Assembly (NCBI RefSeq): GCF_964340395.1
Contig: NC_135552.1
Location: 21,663,181 to 21,727,180 of the forward strand
Source: Glandiceps talaboti
Lineage: Eukaryota; Hemichordata; Enteropneusta; Spengelidae
Direction of reading: 5' to 3'
Length of the DNA stretch: 64,000 nucleotides
Translations under genes and position numbers: made by a program
Shown here: piece by piece, positions 44,301 through 54,221 of the stretch
How positions within the stretch are numbered: position 1 is the stretch's first letter
Layout of the letters: each line of letters starts with the position of its first letter
The notes under the pieces: model-generated
What the model saw: only the letters and a program-made list of their open reading frames with translations
Databases searched by the model: none
Told to the model about the DNA's origin: nothing

Positions 44301-47300
44301 AATAGAAGACCACTGATAATGTTATTTGGTGTATTTTATGATGACTGCAACTAATGTTGATATTTACAGTCATTTCTATATATAATCATTTATTGTAGAT
44401 TAATCCAAATATCAAATCTGTTATTATCTGTAGAAGTTAAAAAGCTATAATTTCAAGAATATATCTACTCCAATACATGACTACAAACATGATTTTTTGT
44501 TCTCAATTATTACACAAAATATGTTCTGTTTAAGCTATAGGTTGTCAAATCAATTTCAGGCCTTGTCACTTTGTAAGATAATAAACATTACTACCAAATT
44601 AGAGACACTATACAGTTTCAATTAGGCAAACATTGTTTTTTACATCGTGCACAATGTTTTTGTTACATCGATGTAGACAAACCAACAGACGTCAATAATG
44701 CACAATACAAAATGTTATATTTTTTCTTGCTACGAACACAAATAAACAGGTATATGTTGGAATCTACCTTGTCTCATCTGACAGTGATGTTTATTTGTAT
44801 TCACAGTGAGATGAAATGTATCATTTTATGCATGTGTGCTATTAATGTCTGTATTTTGTTCATGCAATTTGTGACAAATAAACTTATATGAAAAGTAAAA
44901 ATCATTCCTCCCTATTGAAATTCTATAGCTATAATTGTAGTAAAGGGAAACAAAAGTAGTTTTCAAGTATTTATACTACTTGGGCTAGTACATTAAAGAC
45001 ATACATTTTTTTTTTTAAATTGAGTGTTGTTCAAACCAAACATTAAATCAATTTGTGCACCATTTTGCTCTCTCAAAACAAACCTAGATAGTTTTGAATG
45101 CAGAATTCTGTTTTCAAGGTTACGTGTTACCATATTTATACTAGAACCTGATGGTTGATATGTAGATGCATGTTATAGGGTTTCAAATGAATTGCTGTCT
45201 TTTAATAATTTCAGCGGGCAACTGACATAAATGATAATATCAGCAATTGGAACGTCACTGTCATTCGATGGTTGAAATACGCCTGTTATTACCGTGTGCC
45301 TTATCACAAAGACAAATTTACCATTTTACTATCGACTGTCTGGCATGGATTTTATCCAGGATACTTTTGGACACTGTTTTTGAATATGATGTTCTGTGTA
45401 CCAACATCAAAAAGGGTAGGCTGACATATAGACTGTTTTAAACCCCCTTCCACTTGTTACCAACAAGTGTTTAGACTAATTAAGGCAGTATGCATTTCTT
45501 TATTTACCTCAATTTCCTCGTTTAGTGTCATTTTCTCGTTTTGTTTGTTCCGGGAGTGATTGTCAGAATATTCACCACATCAGATTTTAATCAGATTGAG
45601 TAGAATGAACCTTGGCAGCCAAGTTGAAGTTACCCGACACAAAACTTAACAAGTTCTATTCTTCTCAACTAAACTATTAACACTGGCTTTGACATTCACA
45701 CAACCAGAGCATATTTTTCAATGCACACAATGAAAATGAGTCTTGGGTGGTACCGTAAAGAGGGCTTTGATTTACAACTATGTGGCTTCAGTGGCTATTT
45801 TACCTTCCTTAAGGATGGTTATGTATTTAAGGATAAAAAGTCTGTCTGTTTGTCTGTCATCGTTTTCTCAAAAACGGCTGACTCAATTAAAATGAAAATT
45901 GCTGCACATATTGTTTAGGACCAGTAATGGCTAGCACTGATTAGGTTTTGGTAAACATACATTAATGAGCTAATTACATAATTAATGGTTTTCGGTAATT
46001 AGGCTCTATCTTAAGAATGCATGTGTGAAATTTAATATAATTTGGCACATACTTCAAACATAAGAAAGGGCACATGTCTTGAAAAGCTTGTTGATGTAGC
46101 ATTTAGTTTTAATGCATCATTTGCATAATTAATGATTTTCAGTGATTAGGCTATATATGAAGAGTGCAAACTTCAAGTTCCATATAATTTGGTATGTGCA
46201 TTCATGATATCTGGCTGCATTTTGCCATTGACAGGTAAAAAATGCAAAACTGTAATGTTCAGAAACGAAAATATTAGTTTGTAAATAATGTTATATTTTC
46301 AAGAAACCATCTATTTATAAAAAGTATAGACTTTTTAGCTGTTTTGTGAAATTTTGATAAAAAGTATAGACTTTTTAGCTGTGTTGTGAAATTTTGAGAT
46401 TTGTGGAACATATATGGCAATCTTAAATTGGGTAGTCAGTGTTTGTCATTCCATAGAATTGATGAGCTATGATTAAACAATTAACTCACTCTCCTAATTT
46501 GAAATTTGGTGATTTAAATTGTAACATCAAGGACATGACTGTGTATTCTTTCTTACAGGTACATTCATACATAGATGAATTCAACATAAAGACAACACCA
46601 GGAAGAGTGCTGTATTACTGTATTCTGTGGCCCCTTAACACTCTCTACCTCAATTACATGTGTATAGCACATTTCCTAGTATACAACCCACCCATTATAC
46701 AGTATTACAGGTACAGATAAGTAATTTTGACCTTTAACCTTTCATTACAATATTACTCAATCCCCAAACAGAAAGGATTTATAATTTATCCTTTTAGCAG
46801 TAACTTTGATTGTCTAGTTCCTATATGGTATCATTAAGATTCACACCTCATGGTTTAGTTAGAGACCATGTTAGCATCCAGACTGTAACTTTGCAAACAG
46901 TTGTAGAGATGCAAAAAATAAATTACACATACAGACCCAACCAAGTGAATATATACAACTCAGGATTTTCTAACTACCAACACTAAATAGAGAAAATCTC
47001 CAATGAAACTACCAAAAGCTTCTTCAATAGTTTTTTTCTTAAAGTTCTTGTTGAAAAATCTACTTAGTTACTAATAATAGAAACTAGGTGATGAATATCA
47101 AACAAAATGGGATGTTTCCCAAATTGAAAAAAAAAAATTGCTTTACAAAATGAACAGTTCAAAAACTGAAAACTTAAAGACTTGCTATGGGTTACCACAA
47201 GTTACACACATTTCATTCTAACAAACCAGACCATGTATGTATTTCTGCTGACACAATACAAGTTGTCAAATTGTCACTACAAAGAGGGTTTTACATATAT

Positions 47301-47506
47301 GACTATGCAGATGTCTTTTATTTACTTGACTTGTTTCATCTTTTGTTTCTCATAGCTCTCTATATTTCTGTGGTCATATTTTCTCCATCCTGATGCTATG
47401 CATCCTACCGGCCAAGAAGATTACTAGGAAGATAATATCCAGTAATGCTGCTACCTTAACAAATGAGGTCCCAATGCAACCAGTAAATAAAATGAAGGAT
47501 GAGTAA
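36094..47506 (+). CDS. MBOAT1/2-like: MBOAT1/2-type lysophospholipid acyltransferase, tandem copy 2 (12 exons)
   Basis: Exons: 36094-36150, 37838-37983, 38689-38859, 40042-40097, 40871-40925, 42192-42372, 42884-42974, 43380-43478, 44140-44243, 45215-45415, 46559-46710, 47356-47506. The product is 487 aa, near the usual 490-520. Exon lengths and phases equal those of copy 1 except the last exon. Catalytic Asn333 and His364 (WHGFYPGYF) are present, as are HDG at 142-144, GFGFNGYD near 296-303, and a hydrophobic last segment followed by AKK and a basic/polar tail ending KMKDE. The predicted role is ER lysophospholipid acyltransferase (Lands-cycle remodelling). It lies in direct orientation about 16 kb downstream of copy 1; introns and at least 250 bp of 3' flank are also homologous, so the duplication was genomic, not retroposed. 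Intron 3 holds a foldback, intron 5 an inverted exon-11 copy and intron 8 a hAT MITE. This copy looks like the better-preserved gene. Confidence 0.95.
39199..39664. mobile_element. Foldback element with ~95-110 bp inverted arms in intron 3 of MBOAT copy 2
   Basis: The left arm at 39199-39291 (ATGTTCAACCAACTG ... CTCTCACTCC) is inverted at 39552-39664 (GAGGGAGTG ... CAGTTGAATTGGTCGAACAT). Shared blocks include the reverse-complement pair CTCAAGCTGTGCTAAA / TTTAGCACAGCTTGAG. The roughly 260-bp centre contains a GTTGT run and no open frame of note. I could not identify a convincing target duplication, so the outer limits are approximate. MBOAT copy 1 intron 3 lacks it. Confidence 0.7.
40942..41510 (-). 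pseudogene. Inverted copy of MBOAT copy-1 exon 11 with flanking intron, inside intron 5 of copy 2
   Basis: On the minus strand, 40950-41101 is a 152-nt copy of exon 11 with an open frame, acceptor AG and donor GTACAG intact. It differs from copy-1 exon 11 (29304-29455) at 5 of 51 residues, while copy 2's own exon 11 differs from copy 1 at about 19. Homology continues through copy-1 intron 10 as far as the long (TG)n tract (28960-29037), seen here as (CA)n at 41363-41510. The other edge ends about 16 bp after the exon 5 donor of copy 2. Lying antisense to its host gene, it cannot be spliced into the host mRNA. Confidence 0.9.
42050..42191 (+). repeat. Local duplication of the intron 5 3' end, with a second exon 6 acceptor in MBOAT copy 2
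   Basis: TTGTCCGTTG, then GCAAATCA, CTGATCACATTACAATCTCT and CTTACAG/ACGATTTCC (acceptor near 42115) are repeated about 75 bp downstream, ending at the used acceptor CTTACAG/GCGATTTCC (42191/42192). Splicing to the upstream acceptor would read into a stop within exon 6. MBOAT copy 1 has only one acceptor here. Confidence 0.75.
43587..43857. mobile_element. hAT-type MITE, 271 bp, in intron 8 of MBOAT copy 2
   Basis: Perfect 16-bp terminal inverted repeats CAGGGGTGAACAAATC ... GATTTGTTCACCCCTG are flanked on both sides by the 8-bp duplication ATTTTAGG (43579-43586 and 43858-43865). An 8-bp target duplication and a CAGGGGT-type terminus are the hAT signature. It has no coding capacity. It is absent from intron 8 of MBOAT copy 1, so it inserted after the gene duplication. 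Confidence 0.92.
45935..46215. repeat. Two ~110-bp tandem units of an AT-rich dispersed repeat in MBOAT copy 2 intron 10
   Basis: CATAATTAATGGTTTTCGGT, ATTAGGCTCTATC, AAGAATGCATGTGTGAAATTT, then CATAATTAATGATTTTCAGT, GATTAGGCTATAT, GAAGAGTGCAAACTTCAAG form two related units. Similar wording at 29990-30200 downstream of copy-1 exon 11 points to the same family. Confidence 0.6.
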
Positions 47507-48433
47507 ATGACGTCATATGTCGTCCAAGGTATTTTTTTTAGAATTGGTAAATTGTAATTAGTGTGATGGTGATACAGAACCGGAAAGAAAATAAACACAT
47601 GCAGCATTTTGTGCCATGTAATTTTTAAAATTTGGTATTTGGACTATGGGTATGAATAGGTGATACAGATCAAGAGGAAAAAATGCATGCGAAATTATAC
47701 ATTTCTGAATAGCAGCCATTGATTCATGTAATGATATTACCTTGACCTTCAAAATTTAAAGCATTTTATCCACGGGACAACTGGGAGAGTGTCTTCACTG
47801 GAGATTTATTTCCATTAGAAATGACATTGGTGATCCATTTACTCTAAAACTATAGTTCTAAAGATAGATTTTACCTTGACCTTCAATATCAATTTTTTTT
47901 AAATACCCAAACACCCATTTCATCCATTGGACAACTGTAACAGGGAAGGGGAGAACATTTTCACTGGAGACTTGTTTGCATCAGAAATGACATCCGTGAT
48001 CAATTTACACCAAAACAATAGTCCTTAAAGGGCTATGATCCAATCCCGGATCACAACATTAGGGTTGTCTAATCAGTTAATCCATAACGATTACATGGGA
48101 TCATTGTTTTGTAATCACCCAGCTTTTAATTTTCTACAGCTTCGCCAGACAACTATTTTTTTCACACCTAGATTTTAATCCTAATCTGAAATTGGCCTTT
48201 AAATAATTACTTTGAACTTTGAACTTTGAAATAGTATGTTTTATTGCTCTGTTGTGATAATGTGCAAATTAGATGATTTGACAAGTTAACAGCATTTACT
48301 TATTTATTAATTTATACGCATCATACCCTGCTGATGTTATAAGCAAAGCAGATCACTTCTAATCAGTAAAAGAAAAAATAAGTTGAATTTTGAAACTTTG
48401 TATGTCATTTTGATATGAGCTTTTGTACATTCA

Positions 48434-48439
48434 AATAAA
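48434..48439 (+). promoter_or_regulatory. Candidate polyadenylation signal of MBOAT copy 2
   Basis: This AATAAA lies 928 bp after the stop of MBOAT copy 2, followed by a T-rich then TGTGTATGTGTGT stretch of the kind found downstream of cleavage sites. Nearer AATAAA strings exist (near 47590), so the real 3' end may be earlier. Confidence 0.4.
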
Positions 48440-50091
48440 ATATTTAATTCTTCCATTATTTTGTGTATGTGTGTCGTTCTGACTCCATTGTAACTCGTTC
48501 ACGACCCTGTGGTATTTATAAGCTTGCATCCTTTTGTACATGTTTATATTGAGTAACAATAGACCCTGGTGTGAACTCGGTGAACTCCAGTGTCTATGGA
48601 CTAACCTCAGTGGTCTGAGGACTAACCTTTGCAGCTTTGTATCCCCAGAATACAATGGTAGTCAGATACAGTCGTAAAAACCATAGTAACAATGTCAGTA
48701 GATCTGTCTATGTAAATACAAAACATTGTATTGTTGTCTATAGTTTTTTTTAATGAAATGATAGGGATCGTAGGAAACCACTGCTCTGTATATATTACAC
48801 AAAAGTGTACGAGTTGGGGATAACTCTATACATAGCGTCATGTAAAGATATGTGTGGTCTATCTGCTAGTCCTCGGATGTTCTTGCGATACAATACGACA
48901 CACGACCGAACATCGCTATCGAGGATAGCTCTCACTGCAAACTTTGTTCGCTTATAGTATCGAAAGAATGCCCGAACGTCTAGCAGCGAGACTAAGATAT
49001 GTGCTGAGTTACAATTGTTGTTAGCAAAGCAGTCAAAGCACTATAACGTGTGTTCCAGTTCAATGAATAACTTTGCTTCTTTCAAATATGACCGTGGATT
49101 ATAAGCTTATACTTCCAAGCCTAGTTTATTACTATATTGCGGAGTTCGCTCTCCTCGCGACTGTGAACCTTGGGTAAAAATCTATTTTGTAATACAGTAG
49201 CAGTGGTATGATTGTACATATTGACACTATCAGACATTCGTGACACGTTCCATAATGTAATAAATTATCGATAATATTCAGGATTTTAATACTAGTGTGA
49301 TGATCGACCTAAATTTGACCGTGACGATCATATAAACCCGGATCTGGTATTGTTATGTATCATGGGCTATGACAAGTATCGATAAATCTACATGTCACAT
49401 GATGTACAGGAAGTTTGTAGCTCAGGGAAAGATATATCATACCTCTTTGTTCTCACAACTGACAAGAGGTATGAAGCTCGTAACTGCTCATTTCCCATAC
49501 CGTCACTCACCACTGTACAGCAGACCACTTCCAAGCTAGTTTGTAAGGTATGCCGTGACGGGGCGCCCTCACACATCGGTGAGGGCAGAACGACACGACG
49601 GCTCTTATACAGTCTACTTCTAAGCCAGAGTTGCCATTTAGAAGAGAAATCTATTGTGGAGAGGCCTTGTGATGCAGTATTGGTGAAAATGGTTTTCTGG
49701 GTCCCCAAAGCATTTAAGAAATACGGGTAAGTCAGCATCTCCTTTCTTCTTAAACCAGAACAATGGATGCAAAACGGTATAGATATTGACTGATCTGAGG
49801 TTTCTCTTGGTGTAGTAGACACATGAATATGTGGTGTTACTGAAACAGTAATGAAACGGACACAGCAACTTTCTATCTACAGCCATTTTTCGCCATCAAC
49901 TTTATTGAACAACTTGTCATTCTTATACAACATTCTAAAATACAAAAACACAGTTTGGGAACTTTGTATTCAATGAAGTCTTGTGAGTACCGCAATTACT
50001 CATCCTTACTGAAAGTATTACGTCATAAAATGAATTCTGACCTTTAGAAGTGTGATAATAACCGTTCCCCTTTCACTTATAGAATATGTAC

Positions 50092-50158
50092 ATGTATGTA
50101 TGTATGTATGTATGTATGTATGTATGTATGTATGTATGTATGTATGTATGTATGTATG
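50092..50158. repeat. (GTAT)n microsatellite
   Basis: About 16 GTAT units, about 220 bp downstream of the stop of the complete SDR gene. Confidence 0.96.
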
Positions 50159-50319
50159 ACAAATGCCATGCACGAAAAGTTTTTTTTTCAAATTTCGAAA
50201 AGTTCATTCATAGTTTTGCATTTTTATGGTAGAATAATTCAGAATAATCCATTCATCTTGACTTTTTTTCTGTAACATTATATGTAGCAAAAAAATAGAC
50301 GCTCGGTTTTAATATCTCA

Positions 50320-50325
50320 TTTATT
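50320..50325 (-). promoter_or_regulatory. Candidate polyadenylation signal of the complete SDR gene
   Basis: TTTATT on the plus strand is AATAAA in the gene's sense, 55 bp after the TAA stop. The distance is plausible for a short 3' UTR. No cDNA evidence is available. Confidence 0.45.
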
Positions 50326-50379
50326 TAGCATTTATACTGTTATTACGACCTTTTGTATCTCTATGGACCTTTTCTCAAA

Positions 50380-51156
50380 TTACCATTTTATCACCAATCC
50401 TTTCTGATCATAGAATGAACCATTGTGTTCTTTTGTTCTGGTTGCCATGACATTGATCAGACTTCGAACCGATTCTTCTGATGTGATGAGGGGATTTGGT
50501 CCTCCCATTGCAGTCTTCACTGAACCAGGATGTAAAGACACTGACAGAATATTATCTGATGCAAGTTCCAAACTCAGGTTCTTTGTAATCATATTTAAAG
50601 CAAGCTGCGAAGAGAAAACGTGTTTATTGAAATTAACCAACTGATTATGCAGTCTATGACCATTATGCAAATTGTAGTTCTTGTTGTCAGTGTACACCAT
50701 TATCTCCAGCTTTAAAACATTATTGGGAAAAACATAGAATGCAGCAATATGAACGGAGTAACACTAAATAGGTTGATGTGTGCATACAATACGTATGTAT
50801 GTATGTATGTATGTATGTATGTATGTATGTATGCATGCATGCATGTATGTATAATTATGTATGTATGTATGTATGTATGTATGTATGTATGTATGTATGT
50901 ATGCATGCATGCATGCATGCATGTATGTATGTATGTGTGCATGCATGTATGTATGTATGTATGTATGTACGTACGTACGTACGTATGTACGTACGTATGT
51001 ATGTATGTATGTATGTATGTATGTATGCATGTCCCTTGTTCTTTTTTCTTTTGGCATATTTCCTTGCCAATGTCACTTCTTGTGTACATGGCTTAAGAAA
51101 TGTCACTTCTTGTGTACATGGCTTAAGAAATGTCACTTCTTGTGTACACGGCTTAA

Positions 51157-51187
<31 letters not shown>

Positions 51188-52274
51188 ATATTACCTGTGC
51201 ACAAGAGTTTAAGGAATTTGACACACTTAAAAAAATAGCGCAAATATTGCGTTGCCGCACAACTTCATGTTCAGGGCAATGATAGATATATAATTTTTTG
51301 AAGATTTAAAGTTGTAACCAAAACAAAATTCATAATCCAGCCATCCTATGTTGGAAGTGTACAAGACAAGTATAGCAACATCCTAATCAAACTTTAAAGG
51401 GATGTGTCTACAAGGTTTTGTACTTCTTTATTTTTTTTAAATCAATTTGGAACCAAGTCATACCAATGTAACAGGGTTATCTTTCTTGGTTGTCTTATTG
51501 TAATATTGTAAAAGCCAGCTACATTCAGTTTATATGGGTAGGTGATGAAACAGCTGTCTTACAATATATTACATAATCCAGTCATAAACCAAACTGGCCA
51601 TGCTACAGGCTTTACCACCAGAGGAAATAGTAAAGTAAACATTATAGTTAATTAACAATGTACTGTTCTCACTGTGTCAGCTATTAATGAGGACAAATCT
51701 ACACATTCTCAACAAAGTTAAGCTCAATCTACTGGGTAATTTCAGAGTTGAAGATTTTTGAGGAAATGCAATGACAAAGAATAACACTTCTAGAAACATC
51801 TCACCAAGTTTCAAACTCACTCACTTAGTATTTTTTGAGATATAAGTTTTGACCAAAATTCACATTTTTGCACCTTAATTCCATATCACTCATGGAATCA
51901 TAGTATGCTTAACATATCTTTGTCCATACATCCCTAAATGCATTTCCATCTGCTCAGTGGTTTTGGAATTATAGATTTTTAACCAAAAAGACACATTTTC
52001 AGCCCTAATTTGCATATCACTGATGGAATCATCCCGTCATGAACAAATCTTACTTTACACCCCCTTAAGAATGTTCCCACCAAATTTCGCACCAATCTGC
52101 CCAATAGTTTCTGAGTTTAAGTTTTTTGACCAAAAATCACATTTTTTGACCAAAAACCCACATCCCTGATGCAATCACTTTCATTTGAACAATTTCCCAA
52201 CTAGACACCATAAGTAACATGACCACCAAATATCAAAGCAATCGGTCCAGCAGTTTTTGACTTTAAGTTGTTTA

Positions 52275-52316
<42 letters not shown>

Positions 52317-53944
52317 GACAGACACTTTGCCATGCCTATAGCACTACTGAACCTTTCAGTTCAGTTGTGCTAAAAAGTATGTGATGTGATATGCAAGAAA
52401 TGGCTTGATTTTGATAATTTACCCTGAAAGTCACGGTAAATGGCCTGGGTCTGTTGTATTCGTGAAGGGTTCCTCAGCATACAATAAATGGTTTACACTG
52501 TGAACGCTTTTCCCAGCTAAAATTCACTACCACATTGGTCTATACAATGAAAGGTCAACATGCGAATATTCATGATTATGACGCCATACTGTGTCATCAA
52601 TATATTACAATTTTACCGCAAAACAAATATTCTCTGAAATTAAATTGAATGCATTCAATTTTTAGCGCTTACCTTTGAACATCTGTAACTGTACAACTTT
52701 CCACTAGTGTTGTCATCCAAGGAAGCAACCCTGCTGCTGACGCTAAAGATGGCAGCACGCGATGCACTCATACCATCACCTCCTACAGATTTACTTGCTT
52801 CTCTCAATAAAGGCAAAAATCTCTGAAACATGAAATGAACAGAACAAAAATCTGTCATCATTGTGAATACCTAGAAACTTACTACATCGAGTTGGTTTTA
52901 ATTCAGTTCGAAATAATCTAAATGTTTTTTATTACCATCTTAAACGTACCCCTTCATGTAACTGTATGGATACAGTTACAGGGAGGATGGGGTGTCTTTT
53001 TACTATTTGATCAATGTACAAAGTAATCTCAGAAGGTATTAAGTCGTCAAAATCCACCAGTGCCACCGTGTTATTGGCTCCATTACAAACATTACCAGGT
53101 TTGTGTAGTTGAGATAGATTATATCCATGACCACAATAGACCATGTGATGGTTTTACTCTTGTATTTTTACTAATTTCTTGTAAAATTTCTTTTGCCCAA
53201 GATTCCACACGTTTCAAATAAAGCAAATTACTATTATAACAATTGCTGGACCAATCGTATTGACCATGTAAGACCTACCTTGACAACCACTGCTGGACCA
53301 ATCGTATTAACCATGTAAGACCTACCTTGACAACCACTGCTGGACCAATCGTATTAACCATGTAAGACCTACCTTGACAACCACTGCTGGACCAATCGTA
53401 TTAACCATGTAAGACCTACCTTGGCAACCATGGCTGGACCAATCGTATTAACCATGTAAGACCTACCTTGGCAACCATGGCTGGACCAATCGTATTAACC
53501 ATGTAAGACCTACCTTGGCAACCATGGCTGGACCAATCGTATTAACCATGTAAGACCTACCTTGACAACCACTGCTGGACCAATCGTATTAACCATGTAA
53601 GACCTACCTTGGCAACCATGGCTGGACCAATCGTATTAATTCTGTAATGCATCATCATTGCTTCAACAGTCACATCTTCCATTTTGTCTTCATGTTTGCC
53701 AGCATACCCTGCATTATTGATCAACAGATTTAGCCCTGCTTTGCCAACACGTTGTTCAACTTGTTTGGCTGCTTCATCGATTTCTGCAAGGTTTGTAACA
53801 TCTGGAGAAGAAGCAAATAATTGTTATTTGTGGTATTTGGTTTTTTTTTGTTGGTAGATCGGGACACAATATGTGATGATTGTAGCATAATCATTTGTTG
53901 CATGGCTCTCTGAGGTCTATCAATTTATCTATCTAGCTATATTG

Positions 53945-54014
<70 letters not shown>

Positions 54015-54179
54015 ACTATCTATCTATCTTATATCTATCTATCTATCTGTCTATCTATCTAATATCTATCTATCTATCTATCTATCTATTATCTATCAAT
54101 CAATCAATCAGTCTATCTATCTATCTATCTATCTCTCTCTCTCTCTATCTATATATCTATCTATCTATCTATCTGTCTG

Positions 54180-54221
<42 letters not shown>

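Larger units (their letters stand above)
47507..50379. other. Convergent intergenic region between MBOAT copy 2 and the complete SDR gene
   Basis: The left part is the probable 3' UTR of MBOAT copy 2, with two related blocks (CTTGACCTTCAA near 47742 and 47878). Around 48.8-49.7 kb CpG is commoner. Overlapping frames on both strands at 49388-49822 have no recognisable motif. No gene supported. Confidence 0.6.

Noticed and set aside
49388-49822. Overlapping frames of 144 codons (-) and 112 codons (+)
   Set aside because: Both strands open at once in CpG-richer DNA; no motif recognised and no splice context linking either to a gene.
50712-51167. Several overlapping 90-129-codon frames rich in Met, Tyr, Val and Cys, or Thr, His and Ile
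   Set aside because: Products of the GTAT/GCAT array and the 30-bp tandem units in an SDR intron.
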